Assembly (NCBI RefSeq): GCF_030462585.1
Contig: NZ_JASMRU010000003.1
Span: 98,852 to 162,851 of the forward strand
Reading direction: 5' to 3'
Length of the DNA stretch: 64,000 nt
From: Pseudomonas sp. CAN1
Lineage (GTDB): Bacteria; Pseudomonadota; Gammaproteobacteria; Pseudomonadales; Pseudomonadaceae
Shown here piece by piece: positions 49,839 to 58,611 of the stretch (position 1 is the first letter of the stretch; every line of letters begins with the position of its first letter). A program made the position numbers and the translations under genes. A model generated the notes under the pieces. It had not been told where the DNA came from, did no database searches, and saw only the letters and a list, made by a program, of their open reading frames with translations.

Positions 49839-51484
49839 TCCCGCACCAGTACGCCGAAACCCACGAAGTGACCAACCAGGTGCCGCCGCTGGACGGCGCC
49901 AACCTCTATCGCGTCGACGTGCCGCTGCAGGAATGGGTGCGCCGTTACGGCGGCGGCTGGGCCGAACAGAAACTCGACGCCTATGGCGCGCTGGCCGGCG
50001 GGCCGCTGATGGCGGCGGGCTTCCTCGCCAACGAGAACAAGCCGGTATTCAAGTCCCACGACCGCTTCGGTCACCGCGTCGACCTGGTGGAGTTCCACCC
50101 GGCCTACCACGAGCTGATGCGCGCGGCCGTCGAAGCCGGCCTGCCCTCCATGCCCTGGACCGACCCGCGCGCCGGCGCCCACGTCGCCCGCGCCGGCATG
50201 AGCTACCTGCACAGCCAGGCCGAAGCCGGCACCGGCTGCCCGCTGACCATGACCTTCGCCAGCGTGCCCGCCCTGCGCCTGCAGCCGGACCTCGCCGAGA
50301 AGTGGCTGCCGAAGATCCTCTCCACCGAATACGACCCGCGCAACCTGCCCATCGAGCAGAAGACCGGCGCTACCATCGGCATGGCCATGACCGAGAAGCA
50401 GGGCGGCACCGACGTGCGCGCCAACACCACGCGCGCCTACCCGGTGGGCATCCCCGGCCCGGGCCAGGCCTACGAACTGGTCGGGCACAAATGGTTCTGC
50501 TCGGCGCCCATGTGCGACGCCTTCCTCACCCTGGCCTACACCGACAAGGGCCTGACCTGCTTCCTGCTGCCGCGCCACCGCCCGGACGGCAGCCGCAACG
50601 AGTTCTACATCCAGCGCCTGAAGAACAAGCTGGGCAACTGGTCGAACGCCTCCAGCGAAGTGGAATACCGCGGCGCGCTGGCCTGGATGGTCGGCGAGGA
50701 AGGTCGTGGCGTGCCCACCATCATCGAGATGGTCGCCATGACCCGCTTCGACTGCATGGTCGGCTCCAGCTCGCTGATGCGCCAGGCGCTGACCCAGGCC
50801 GCGCACCACTGCGCCTACCGCCAGGTCGGCGGCCGTGTGCTGGCCGAGCAGCCACTGATGCAGAACGTGCTGGCTGACCTCGCCCTGGAAAGCGAAGCCG
50901 CGCTGGCCCTGACCATGCGCATGGGCCGCGCGCTGGACAATCTGCACGACGAGCAGGAAGACAAGTTCGCCCGCCTGGTCACCGCCGTGGGCAAGTACTG
51001 GATCTGCAAACGCGCCCCCGCGATGATCAACGAGGCCGCCGAATGCCTGGGCGGCGCCGGCTACGTCGAGGACACCATCCTCCCGCGCCTGTACCGCGAA
51101 GCGCCGGTCAACTCCACCTGGGAAGGCTCCGGCAACGTGCAGTGCCTGGACGTGCTGCGCGCGCTGTCGAAGGAGCCGGGCGTGCTCGATGCACTATTCA
51201 CCGAGCTCGGCGACGGCCACGGCGACGCGCGCCTGGCTTCGTTCATCGGCAACCTCAAGGCCTCCTTCGCCGACACCCAGGACATCCAGTACCGCGCCCG
51301 CCAGCTCACCGAAAACGTCGCCATCGCCCTGCAGGCCAAGCTGTTGCTGGAGGCGGGCAACTCGGTGGTTTCCGACGCCTTCATCGCCAGCCGCCTCGAC
51401 GACGGCGGCCGCGTCTACGGGACCCTGCCGCGCGGGGTGGAGGTGGAAGCCCTGGTGGCGCGGGCGACGCCGCATCTGGCGTGA
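49835..51484 (+). CDS. AidB-like acyl-CoA dehydrogenase
   Basis: A 549-residue protein with the long N-terminal region of AidB (TNQVPPLDGANLYRVDVPLQ; AidB has about 541 residues), FAD-site MAMTEKQGGTDVRANTTRA and the C-terminal STWEGSGNVQCLDVLRAL, which keeps the catalytic-type glutamate. AidB is part of the adaptive response to alkylation in E. coli; homologues here may instead oxidise isovaleryl-type CoAs. It is regulated by the upstream TetR. Confidence 0.9.
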   Translation: MIPHQYAETHEVTNQVPPLDGANLYRVDVPLQEWVRRYGGGWAEQKLDAYGALAGGPLMAAGFLANENKPVFKSHDRFGHRVDLVEFHPAYHELMRAAVEAGLPSMPWTDPRAGAHVARAGMSYLHSQAEAGTGCPLTMTFASVPALRLQPDLAEKWLPKILSTEYDPRNLPIEQKTGATIGMAMTEKQGGTDVRANTTRAYPVGIPGPGQAYELVGHKWFCSAPMCDAFLTLAYTDKGLTCFLLPRHRPDGSRNEFYIQRLKNKLGNWSNASSEVEYRGALAWMVGEEGRGVPTIIEMVAMTRFDCMVGSSSLMRQALTQAAHHCAYRQVGGRVLAEQPLMQNVLADLALESEAALALTMRMGRALDNLHDEQEDKFARLVTAVGKYWICKRAPAMINEAAECLGGAGYVEDTILPRLYREAPVNSTWEGSGNVQCLDVLRALSKEPGVLDALFTELGDGHGDARLASFIGNLKASFADTQDIQYRARQLTENVAIALQAKLLLEAGNSVVSDAFIASRLDDGGRVYGTLPRGVEVEALVARATPHLA

Positions 51485-51510
51485 AGTTGAACCATGGGCT
51501 CAGGGCGGTG

Positions 51511-51810
51511 CTATGCCGCCCTTGGCTTGATCTCGTCGATGATCTGCTGTCCCGATTCCATCTCCGCGACGCGTAGATCGAAGGCTGTCTGCAGGTTGAC
51601 CCACGATTGAGCGTCACCTCCGAAGTAGCGTGCCAGGCGCAGCGCAGTGTCTGCCGTGATGCTGCGACGTTCGTTGACGATCTCGTGGATTCGGGTAGCG
51701 GGAACTCGCAGGGCTGTGGCCAAGGCGTTGGCCGACATTTCCAGCGGTGCCAGATATTCCTCCCGGAGGATTTCGCCCGGGTGAACCGGGCGCATGCGAT
51801 TTTGCGTCAT
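51511..51810 (-). CDS. higA: HigA family antitoxin
   Basis: A 99-residue Xre-type helix-turn-helix protein with the HigA signature RPVHPGEILREEYLAPL, VPATRIHEIVNERRSIT and RLARYFGGDAQSWVNLQ. It neutralises the HigB toxin and represses the module. AAGG precedes the ATG. The gene follows higB by 12 bases, the toxin-first order typical of higBA. Confidence 0.95.
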   Translation of the reverse strand: MTQNRMRPVHPGEILREEYLAPLEMSANALATALRVPATRIHEIVNERRSITADTALRLARYFGGDAQSWVNLQTAFDLRVAEMESGQQIIDEIKPRAA

Positions 51811-51822
51811 GTCTGTTTACCT

Positions 51823-52101
51823 TCAGTGGTAGTCCACTATCTCAACGTCGTGCACGTTGCCATCGACCCAGCGAAAGCAGATTCTCCATTGCCCGTTGAT
51901 GCGGATGCTGTACTGGCCGGCCCTGCTACCCTGCAGCCCTTCCAGGCGATTGCCCGGTGGCGACCTGAGAAAGTCCAGCGTCGCAGCGGCATCCAGCATC
52001 TGCAGCTTCCGTTCCGCCTGAGCCTGAAAGGCTCTGAAAGCTTTCGGACAGGCCCCTTCGAACAGCGCTTGCGTGTGTTTGCAGGCGAACGACGTGATCA
52101 T
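51823..52101 (-). CDS. higB: HigB family ribosome-dependent mRNA interferase toxin
   Basis: A 92-residue RelE/ParE-fold toxin that cleaves mRNA on the ribosome. Family segments are MITSFACKHTQALFEG, SPPGNRLEGLQGSRAGQYSI and INGQWRICFRWVDGNVHDVEIVDYH (read as consecutive family blocks). The gene is intact. No clear ribosome binding site precedes the ATG at 52101. Inverted repeats upstream (52126-52158) are the likely operator. Confidence 0.94.
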   Translation of the reverse strand: MITSFACKHTQALFEGACPKAFRAFQAQAERKLQMLDAAATLDFLRSPPGNRLEGLQGSRAGQYSIRINGQWRICFRWVDGNVHDVEIVDYH

Positions 52102-52125
52102 GGAGATACGGTATCATGGTGTGCG

Positions 52126-52158
52126 TATAACGCAATGCGTAATACGTATCGCGTTATA
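52126..52158. promoter_or_regulatory. higBA operator candidates
   Basis: Inverted repeat TATAACGC (52126-52133) / GCGTTATA (52151-52158) enclosing a perfect palindrome ATACGTAT (52142-52149), 25 bases upstream of higB. This short stretch is AT-rich. Confidence 0.65.
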
Positions 52159-52221
52159 TCGTCGATGAGATCGCGTAGTGACATGACTTCGGGCTCCTCA
52201 GGGGCGACGTGTACTCGGTTT

Positions 52222-52300
52222 AGTAGGGCGGATAACGCGTCAGCGTTATCCGCCGGGGAGGTTCCGGCGGATAACCTGTTCCAGGTTATGCGCCCTACGG
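52222..52300. repeat. Palindromic units of the GGATAACGC/GGATAACCTG family
   Basis: GGCGGATAACGCG...GCGTTATCCGCC followed by GGCGGATAACCTG...CAGGTTATGCGCC. The same family is found at 13.2 and 14.7 kb. The right edge supplies the stop codon of the Bro-N gene. Confidence 0.85.
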
Positions 52301-52816
52301 GAACGTCAGGCGCCAGCGCAAGGCGCGCCACCAGCCGGCACGTGGGGATGCGCCGGGCTTGGGTTGCAGGAGCTGCGGCACGTCGCTGTAGCGGACCCAG
52401 AGCTGGTCGTTCCATTCCAGCAGGGCGATGTCGCGGCTTTCCCAGCGCAGCAGGGAGCAGCGTGGCTGCTGGGCGGGGAGGGTGGGGCCGCGGAGGGCGG
52501 GGATGACCTCGTTGGTGATCCACTGCCGCAGGCTGCGGTTTTCTGCGTGCCGGTAGCGAGTGAGCAACGTGAAGAAGCCGGCCTCGCTGACCAGCCAGGT
52601 GTCTTCTTCACCGCTTTGGGTTTGCAGGCGCACCTGGCGGCGCAGGTCGGCATCAAGGCGGTGCTGGGTGAAATGCTCTGCTGGACAGCTCATCAGCGTG
52701 CCCAGATCGCGGGCGGCGAACCATGGCTGGTTTTCGAGCATCAGGGCGCGGAGGGAGCGCTGATGGCGTATGAATACTAAAGGGGTGTAGCCGTCTTCGT
52801 TCATATAGGTACCCAT
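52295..52816 (-). CDS. Bro-N domain protein, phage antirepressor-like
   Basis: A 173-residue protein with a Bro-N DNA-binding domain: PLVFIRHQRSLRALMLENQP, FAARDLGTLM and GFFTLLTRYRHAENRSLRQW, then ITNEVIPALRG. The C-terminal half (SLLRWESRDIALLEWNDQLW) does not match a common antirepressor domain that I recognise. An ATG at 52804 is an alternative start. The TAG stop is formed inside a palindromic repeat, so the C-terminus may have been replaced by repeat insertion. It may be a phage remnant, but no integrase is nearby. Confidence 0.8.
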   Translation of the reverse strand: MGTYMNEDGYTPLVFIRHQRSLRALMLENQPWFAARDLGTLMSCPAEHFTQHRLDADLRRQVRLQTQSGEEDTWLVSEAGFFTLLTRYRHAENRSLRQWITNEVIPALRGPTLPAQQPRCSLLRWESRDIALLEWNDQLWVRYSDVPQLLQPKPGASPRAGWWRALRWRLTFP

Positions 52817-52991
52817 TCGATTTGAAGTGAAGGTACCTGCCGCCCGTCGCCGTCAATCGAAGGGTGGCAGATCGCGCGGGGTTGACGGACCGGCAGACGG
52901 ACAAACCGGCAGACCCATTCGAGGAATGGATCTCCCTGCGCGACCGGCCATTGAGCGGGGCTGCATGAAATGCAGATGCACAATGGCGTGC

Positions 52992-53010
52992 AAAGGTGCT
53001 CGGCACCTTT
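52992..53010. promoter_or_regulatory. Tight hairpin in the gap before amn
   Basis: AAAGGTGC-TCG-GCACCTTT, perfect 8-bp stem with a 3-base loop. The 513-base gap 52817-53329 otherwise holds two 15-base direct repeats and no gene that I can support. Confidence 0.5.
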
Positions 53011-53207
53011 ACGCGCATCGCAAGACGCAAATGCGTCCGTGCTATCTCAGGCCGTCAAACCCGGCTGCGGGATTGACCGCAGCGCGGCCAATCTAGCGGC
53101 GGCACCTCGATAAACAAGACGCTTCCAGCAGCTTGGGACGACCTGACAAGCGATATAAGAAAATGGAATGCAGTCGATTCCTTTCGGCTGTCATCCGCAC
53201 TCGCGGT

Positions 53208-53271
53208 CGCGGATTCTGTCATAGGCTTTCTTCAACCCTTCCGCTCATCCTGCCAGCGCGGAATCTGTCAT
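53208..53271 (+). promoter_or_regulatory. Direct repeats upstream of amn
   Basis: CGCGGATTCTGTCAT (53208-53222) and CGCGGAATCTGTCAT (53257-53271) differ at one base, with starts 49 bases apart (about five helical turns). They may bind a regulator of amn. Confidence 0.5.
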
Positions 53272-53329
53272 CCCTTTCTGTGACGGAAGCAGGCAAGATG
53301 GAGCTGATCGTTCAGACAGGATGCCCACC

Positions 53330-54805
53330 ATGACGCAATCGACCGGTGACGAGTTCTTCGTCGCCCAGACCGCCGAAGAGGCCGTCGATCAACTGGCCGT
53401 GCTGCACGAGCGCGCCACCGGCGCTCTAAGGCAGGCGCTCAAGCAGTACCTGAAGGACCGCGAAGTTCCCGACGCGCATCAGCGCGAACAATTCCGCTAC
53501 CCGCTGCTGCGGGTGACCTACCTGTGCCAGGGCGAAGTGCCCTCGACCACCCGCGCCTACGCCAAGGTCCAGGTGCCCGGCACCTACGCCGTGACCATCA
53601 CCCAGCCCAAGGCCTTCCGCAAATACCTGCTGGAGCAGCTGCGCCCGCTGATGGAGGACTTCACCGTGCGGGTGGAAGTCGGCGTCAGCGCGCAGAACAT
53701 TCCGTACCCCTACGTGGTGGAAGGCGGCGACGAGCTGGGTGGCTCGGGGGTGACCGCCGCCGAGCTGGCGCGGGTGTTCCCCAGCACCGATCTGTCGGCT
53801 ACCTCCGACGGTGTTGCCGACGGCCTGTACGAATGGGAGAACGCCGACCCGATGCCGCTGGCGCTGTTCGATGCCGCGCGCACCGACTTCTCGCTGCGCC
53901 GCATGGTGCATTACACCGGCAGCGACTGGCGCCACGTGCAGCCGTGGATCCTGCTGACCAACTACCACCGCTACGTCGACCAGTTCATCCACCTGGGCCT
54001 GGAGCGCCTGCGCGATGACCCGCGCTTCGTGCGCATGGTCCTGCCGGGTAACGTGATCATCGAGCGCGGCACCGACGAGGGTGAGGCCAACGCCATCGTC
54101 GCCAGCGTCGAGTGGCACCGCTTCCAGATGCCCGCCTACCACCTGCAAGCCGAAGATGGCGACGGTGTGACCCTGGTGAACATCGGCGTCGGGCCGTCCA
54201 ACGCGAAGAACATCACCGACCACCTCGCCGTGCTGCGTCCGCACTGCTGGCTGATGGTCGGCCACTGCGGCGGCCTGCGTCAGTCGCAGACCATCGGCGA
54301 CTACGTGCTGGCCCACGCCTACATGCGCCGCGACGGCATTCTCGACCGCGTGTTGCCGCCGCACATCCCGATCCCGGCGCTGGCCGAGGTGCAGCTGGCG
54401 CTGCAGGAAGCCGCCGCGCTGGTGACCGGCGAGCGCGGCGACCAGCTCAAGCGGCGCCTGCGTACTGGCACCGTGCTGACCTACGACGACCGCAACTGGG
54501 AGCTGCACTGGGCCCAGGAGCGCCCGCTGATCAACCTGGCGCGGGCGATTGCGGTGGACATGGAGAGCGGCACCATCGCTGCCCAGGGTTACCGCCTGCG
54601 GGTGCCTTACGGCACGCTGCTGTGCGTGTCGGACAAACCGCTGCACAGCGAGATCAAGCTGCCCGGCGCCGCCACGGCCTTCTACCAGCGCGCGGTGAGC
54701 CAGCACCTGTCCATCGGCGTTGCCGCCGTCGACCTGCTGCGCACCCAGCTCAACTCGCTGCACTCGCGCAAGCTGCGCAGCTTCGACGAGCCGCCGTTCC
54801 GCTGA
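53330..54805 (+). CDS. amn: AMP nucleosidase
   Basis: Hydrolyses AMP to adenine and ribose 5-phosphate and so limits the adenylate pool. From the ATG at 53330 (AGGA nine bases upstream) the protein has 491 residues; an ATG at 53321 adds three. It has an N-terminal regulatory domain and a C-terminal phosphorylase-type domain with VTLVNIGVGPSNAKNITDHL, MVGHCGGLRQSQ and AVDMESGTIAAQGYRLRVPY. The position near ladS agrees with P. aeruginosa. Confidence 0.96.
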   Translation: MTQSTGDEFFVAQTAEEAVDQLAVLHERATGALRQALKQYLKDREVPDAHQREQFRYPLLRVTYLCQGEVPSTTRAYAKVQVPGTYAVTITQPKAFRKYLLEQLRPLMEDFTVRVEVGVSAQNIPYPYVVEGGDELGGSGVTAAELARVFPSTDLSATSDGVADGLYEWENADPMPLALFDAARTDFSLRRMVHYTGSDWRHVQPWILLTNYHRYVDQFIHLGLERLRDDPRFVRMVLPGNVIIERGTDEGEANAIVASVEWHRFQMPAYHLQAEDGDGVTLVNIGVGPSNAKNITDHLAVLRPHCWLMVGHCGGLRQSQTIGDYVLAHAYMRRDGILDRVLPPHIPIPALAEVQLALQEAAALVTGERGDQLKRRLRTGTVLTYDDRNWELHWAQERPLINLARAIAVDMESGTIAAQGYRLRVPYGTLLCVSDKPLHSEIKLPGAATAFYQRAVSQHLSIGVAAVDLLRTQLNSLHSRKLRSFDEPPFR

Positions 54806-54887
54806 TCTGCGACAGGGCGCGGAGCGCCTGCCGGGGCGATGGTGATCGCCCTGGCTGCCTGACGAAAGCCGATGGAGAGTGTTGCCG

Positions 54888-55634
54888 ATGACCGATCCTC
54901 GCAAGACCCCGGCGGGCCGCGTGCTCGCCCTGCTGGACCTGACTTCGCTGAATGCCGGCGATGACCTGCAAAGCACCGTGGACCTCTGCCGTCGCGCGCT
55001 GACACCCTATGGCGAAGTCGCGGCGGTGTGCGTGTGGCCGAAGCTGACCCACGTTGCCCGGCGCACGTTGAACACCCTGGGCGGGCGCGGCGTGAAGGTT
55101 GCCAGCGTATGCAACTTCCCCGGCGGCGACGCGCTGCTGGCCGATGTGGTGGAAGAGGTACGCAAGACCCTCGCCGAGGGCGCCGACGAGATCGATCTGG
55201 TCTATCCCTGGCGCAAGCTCAAGGCCGGCCAGGACACCGGTGCGGTGGAGCTGATCCGTGCCTGCAAGACGCTCTGCGGGCCGTACCACCGGCTCAAGGT
55301 GATCCTGGAAACCGGCGAGCTGGCCGACCCGGAATTGATCCGCACGGCCTGCCGCGAAGCCATCGCCGGCGGCGCCGACTTCCTCAAGACCAGTACCGGC
55401 AAGGCGGCGGTGAATGCCACCCCCGAAGCGGTGCAGGTGATGCTCGAAACCATCCAGGAGGAGGGCGGCAAGGTCGGCCTGAAAGTTTCCGGTGGGCTGC
55501 GCACGCTGGCCGATGCGCTGGCCTATCGGGCGTTGGTGGAGGAGCGTTTCGGCGCAGCCTGGGTGACCCCGGAGCACCTGCGCTTTGGTGCTTCGGCGCT
55601 GCTGGACGATTTGCTGCGCGAGCTCTCGGCCTGA
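54888..55634 (+). CDS. deoC: Deoxyribose-phosphate aldolase
   Basis: Splits 2-deoxyribose 5-phosphate into glyceraldehyde 3-phosphate and acetaldehyde. The ATG at 54888 follows GGAGAG and gives 248 residues. The Schiff-base lysine is Lys167 in DFLKTSTGK, the same position as in E. coli; the second lysine is in VGLKVSGGLRT. It lies 82 bases after amn, and together they salvage nucleotide sugars. Confidence 0.95.
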   Translation: MTDPRKTPAGRVLALLDLTSLNAGDDLQSTVDLCRRALTPYGEVAAVCVWPKLTHVARRTLNTLGGRGVKVASVCNFPGGDALLADVVEEVRKTLAEGADEIDLVYPWRKLKAGQDTGAVELIRACKTLCGPYHRLKVILETGELADPELIRTACREAIAGGADFLKTSTGKAAVNATPEAVQVMLETIQEEGGKVGLKVSGGLRTLADALAYRALVEERFGAAWVTPEHLRFGASALLDDLLRELSA

Positions 55635-55682
55635 CTTTGCCGGTAGCGCGATCTTCCGAAGTGACGGCGCTGGCGCCGACCA

Positions 55683-55742
55683 ATCGCGGACGAAGTCCGC
55701 TCCTACCCAGTGCCGACCGTAGGAGCGGACTTTGTCCGCGAT
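55683..55742. repeat. Inverted pair of GTAGGAGCGGAC units
   Basis: Units 55683-55707 and 55719-55742 in opposite orientation between the convergent deoC and metallo-beta-lactamase-fold gene. Confidence 0.85.
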
Positions 55743-55751
55743 GGCTTGTTT

Positions 55752-56804
55752 CTACAGGGAAGCGTCCGGCATCGGTGGAACCAGCCACTGCTCGCCCGGC
55801 TTGGGCGCGCGGAAACGCTCCGCCGCCACGCCCCGTTGCTGCAGCGCCGCTGCCAGGTCGCTGACCGGGGTGAACTGCCCTTCGTCGCTCAGGCGGAAGG
55901 TGCCGAAGTGGATCGCCATGCTGCACTGCGAATCGAGGTGCTGGTGCGCCTGCACCGCGTCGTCCGGGTTCATGTGGTGGTGGCGCATGAACCAGCGCGG
56001 TTCGTAGGCGCCGATGGGCAGGGCGGCGAAACGCATCGGGCCGAAGCGCTGGTGCATCAGGCCGAACTCCTCGCCCAGGCCGGTATCGCCGGGGAACAGC
56101 AGCGGGCCGTCCGGCGACTCCAGCACGAAGCCCATCCACAGCGTGCGGTTGGTATCGCGCCGCGAGCGTGCCGACCAGTGCTGCGCCGGCACGCCGGTCA
56201 GCAGCATGCCTTCGGGCATCGGCAGGCTCTGCCACCAGTCCAGCTCAGCCACATCATCGAAGCCGCAGGCGCGGATCAGCTCGCCGTTGCCCAGGCCGGT
56301 CACTACCTTGGCCGCCGGGAAACGCCGCGCCAGTTCGCGCAGGCTGTGGATATCCAGGTGGTCGTAGTGGTTGTGGCTGACCAGGATCAGGTTGATCGGC
56401 GGCAGCTCGTCCAGCGCCAGGCCCGGCGGATGCACGCGCTTGGGGCCGACGAAGCTGAACGGGCTGGGGCGCTCGCACCAGAGCGGGTCGGTGAGGATGT
56501 TCAGGCCGCGGTGCTGGATCAGCAGGGTGGCGTGGTTGATGTAGGTGACGCGCAGTTCGTCGCCTTCGACGCGTGCCGGTGTCTCTGCACGGGCGTCGCG
56601 GCCGGGCTGGGCCAGCCACTCCTGCTGGCGGCCGCGTTCGCGCTGCCACTTGAGGAAGGCGCGCAGGCCGTTGTGTGGCTGACGGTCGAGGTTGTGGAAG
56701 CGGGCGCCGTCGAAGTGTGCGCTCTGCGGGCCGCGATAACGCGCGCCGATGCGGCCGCTGAGGTTCTGCAAGGTGATCAGCCAGGTGGGGTGGCTCATGG
56801 GCAT
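55752..56804 (-). CDS. Metallo-beta-lactamase-fold hydrolase, NAPE-PLD/UlaG type
   Basis: A 350-residue cytosolic protein with the metal motif SHNHYDHLD, and further metal ligands in LFPGDTG and [28 protein letters not shown] and [20 protein letters not shown] match the NAPE-PLD-like phosphodiesterase group. Its natural substrate is unknown. The ATG at 56804 or 56798 may be used. Confidence 0.88.
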   Translation of the reverse strand: MPMSHPTWLITLQNLSGRIGARYRGPQSAHFDGARFHNLDRQPHNGLRAFLKWQRERGRQQEWLAQPGRDARAETPARVEGDELRVTYINHATLLIQHRGLNILTDPLWCERPSPFSFVGPKRVHPPGLALDELPPINLILVSHNHYDHLDIHSLRELARRFPAAKVVTGLGNGELIRACGFDDVAELDWWQSLPMPEGMLLTGVPAQHWSARSRRDTNRTLWMGFVLESPDGPLLFPGDTGLGEEFGLMHQRFGPMRFAALPIGAYEPRWFMRHHHMNPDDAVQAHQHLDSQCSMAIHFGTFRLSDEGQFTPVSDLAAALQQRGVAAERFRAPKPGEQWLVPPMPDASL

Positions 56805-56893
56805 GCTTGCCTGCTATTGCAGTGGGGACTCGGCACAACCTAGCATGCCGGGCATTCGCTTCACCCCCATCCTCGGTTACCAGTCTTTTCGCC

Positions 56894-57520
56894 ATGCCTC
56901 GTCCTCCGCGCCCAGCCAATCGCCGTCCCACCGCCCGCCCCGCGCCGCGCCGCGTGGCCAAGGCGCCGCCGGCGCAACCGAAACTGATTGTGCTGAACAA
57001 GCCGTTCGACGTGCTGACGCAGTTCAACGACACCGACGGCCGCGCGACGCTGAAGGACTTCGTCGATGTGCCGGGCGTCTACCCGGCCGGTCGCCTGGAC
57101 CGCGACAGCGAGGGCCTGCTGCTGCTGACCAACGACGGCCGCCTGCAGGCGCGCATTGCCGATCCGAAGCACAAGCTGCCGAAGACCTATTGGGTGCAGG
57201 TAGAGGGCGAGCCGAGCGACGAACAACTCGACCAGCTGCGCAAGGGCGTGCAACTCAATGACGGCCCGACGCTGCCGGCCGAGGCGCGGCGACTGGATGA
57301 GCCGCAGCTATGGGAGCGCGACCCGCCGGTGCGCTTCCGCAAGTCGGTGCCCACGGCCTGGCTGGAACTGGTGATCCGCGAAGGGCGCAACCGCCAGGTG
57401 CGGCGGATGACGGCGGCCGTCGGCCTGCCCACGCTGCGCCTGGTGCGCGTGCGCATCGGGCCGTGGCAGCTGGATGGGCTGCAGCCGGGACAGTGGCGGG
57501 AAGTCAGCCCCGAGCTTTGA
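56894..57520 (+). CDS. rluE: 23S rRNA pseudouridine synthase, RluE type
   Basis: RsuA/RluB/E/F-type enzyme, probably modifying U2457 of 23S rRNA. From the ATG at 56894 it has 208 residues: a basic Pro/Arg-rich N-terminal extension of about 30 residues, then [14 protein letters not shown], the catalytic loop [17 protein letters not shown], and [23 protein letters not shown] (two adjacent blocks). No S4 domain is present, as in RluE. Assignment to RluE rather than another member is by length and lack of S4. Confidence 0.85.
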   Translation: MPRPPRPANRRPTARPAPRRVAKAPPAQPKLIVLNKPFDVLTQFNDTDGRATLKDFVDVPGVYPAGRLDRDSEGLLLLTNDGRLQARIADPKHKLPKTYWVQVEGEPSDEQLDQLRKGVQLNDGPTLPAEARRLDEPQLWERDPPVRFRKSVPTAWLELVIREGRNRQVRRMTAAVGLPTLRLVRVRIGPWQLDGLQPGQWREVSPEL

Positions 57521-57525
57521 ATCTC

Positions 57526-57535
57526 GGGGGGGGGG
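57526..57535. repeat. G10 homopolymer
   Basis: Ten consecutive G bases six bases after the rluE stop and eight before the end of the convergent DUF2788 gene. It is outside both coding regions. Confidence 0.85.
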
Positions 57536-57543
57536 CGTTGGCG

Positions 57544-57747
57544 TCAGAAGCCGCCTTCGAGCCCGGCGACGACCACGGACTTGATCAGGAAGCCGAGTAC
57601 GCCCAGGCCCAGTGCGAAGAACAGCACCATGGTGCCCATGCGGCCGGCCTTGGACTTCTTGGCGAGGTCCCAGACGATGAAGGCCATGAACAGGATCAGG
57701 CCGGTCACCAGGCCATACATCATCCAGTCTTCGAAACTTTCGTTCAT
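57544..57747 (-). CDS. DUF2788 small membrane protein
   Basis: A 67-residue inner-membrane protein with two hydrophobic helices (about 9-28 and 39-60) linked by the basic loop AKKSKAGRMG. It starts MNESFEDWMMYGLVTG, the usual DUF2788 N-terminus. CAGGAG precedes the ATG. Function unknown. Confidence 0.9.
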   Translation of the reverse strand: MNESFEDWMMYGLVTGLILFMAFIVWDLAKKSKAGRMGTMVLFFALGLGVLGFLIKSVVVAGLEGGF

Positions 57748-58069
57748 TACAGCTCCTGCCCGGTGCGGAGGTTGTCCGAGGGACGCCGGGGCGCGGTGGT
57801 GGTGAAGAAGGCGCGCATTATACGCATGCGGCGCTTGGTCGTTCAGAGCCGTTCATAAAATGATCAGTTCCTGCTGAGGGATGGGCGGATTGCCCCGGAA
57901 ATTGCCGCGGCGCGCCGGCTGGCGGGGGAAATCTGCGGTATCGATTTCGTTTGACGGGAGGCGGGGTGCGGTGCTGTGTCGCAGGAGGTGTTTTCGTCAA
58001 AGCGGGGCTGCGTTCTGTCTGGGTGTACTGCGTCGCTTTGGAGTACGCGCGGACTTCTGGTTTCGCCCC

Positions 58070-58263
58070 CTCGGGCGACCTACTTTGGCAAACGCCCCAA
58101 AGTAGGCAAAGGTCTTGCCCCGGACATCCGGTTTTTCGCCTAGGCGAAAAATTCCCTCGTTGAAGCGCAGTTTCAGGGGCACGCCGCGAAGGGCCATCCC
58201 TGGCCCATCGCGGCTCTCGCGACATCCATGTCGCTCAACCCCTGAAACTGCGCTTCAACGAGG
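58070..58263. repeat. Nested palindromic element with 25-bp terminal inverted repeat
   Basis: The 864-base gap 57748-58611 has no gene I can support. In it lie CCTACTTTGG / CCAAAGTAGG (58079-58088, 58097-58106), a perfect 20-bp palindrome TTTTTCGCCTAGGCGAAAAA (58132-58151), and perfect 25-bp arms (58155-58179 and 58239-58263) 59 bases apart. Confidence 0.85.
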
Positions 58264-58320
58264 CCTCCTGAACGGGGCAGTCGGAGTGTGCGGATGTTTC
58301 TCTGGAAGACTTTCGAGCCA

Positions 58321-58404
58321 AAGCCAAAGCCAAAGCCAAAGCCAAAGCCAAAGCCAAAGCCAAAGCCAAAGCCAAAGCCAAAGCCAAAGCCAAAGCCAAA
58401 GCCA
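58321..58404. repeat. Tandem hexanucleotide array (AAGCCA)14
   Basis: Fourteen perfect tandem copies of AAGCCA, flanked by degenerate copies GAGCCA (58315) and AAGCTG (58405). The unit is free of stops, so open frames coding Lys-Pro, Ser-Gln, Leu-Trp or Gly-Phe repeats cross it; I do not treat these as genes. Confidence 0.95.
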
Positions 58405-58430
58405 AAGCTGGATCGACGTAGGTGGGCTCT

Positions 58431-58581
58431 TCGTAGGAGCGAGCTTGCTCGCGAACCGCATGGCACAGGTATTCCTCTGTAGGAGCGGACCTTGTCCGCG
58501 AAATCCATCGCGGATGAGTCCGCACCTACAGAGAGCACATTGGGCACGGCGCGTGCGTAGGAGCGGACTCCGTCCGCGATT
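58431..58581. repeat. Four GTAGGAGCG-type palindromic units
   Basis: Units at 58431-58455, 58479-58502, 58507-58531 (inverted) and 58556-58581, directly after the hexanucleotide array and before the lrp-type gene. Confidence 0.85.
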
Positions 58582-58611
58582 GGCTCGGCATCGCGCGGAT
58601 CGTGAGCAGGC

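Noticed and set aside
52827..53096. 89-codon + strand frame between the Bro-N gene and amn
   Set aside because: Arg-rich, no family resemblance, no ribosome binding site, and it crosses a hairpin.
51511..53100. Prophage
   Set aside because: Only a toxin-antitoxin pair and one Bro-N protein are seen; there are no integrase, structural or lysis genes and no attachment-site repeats.
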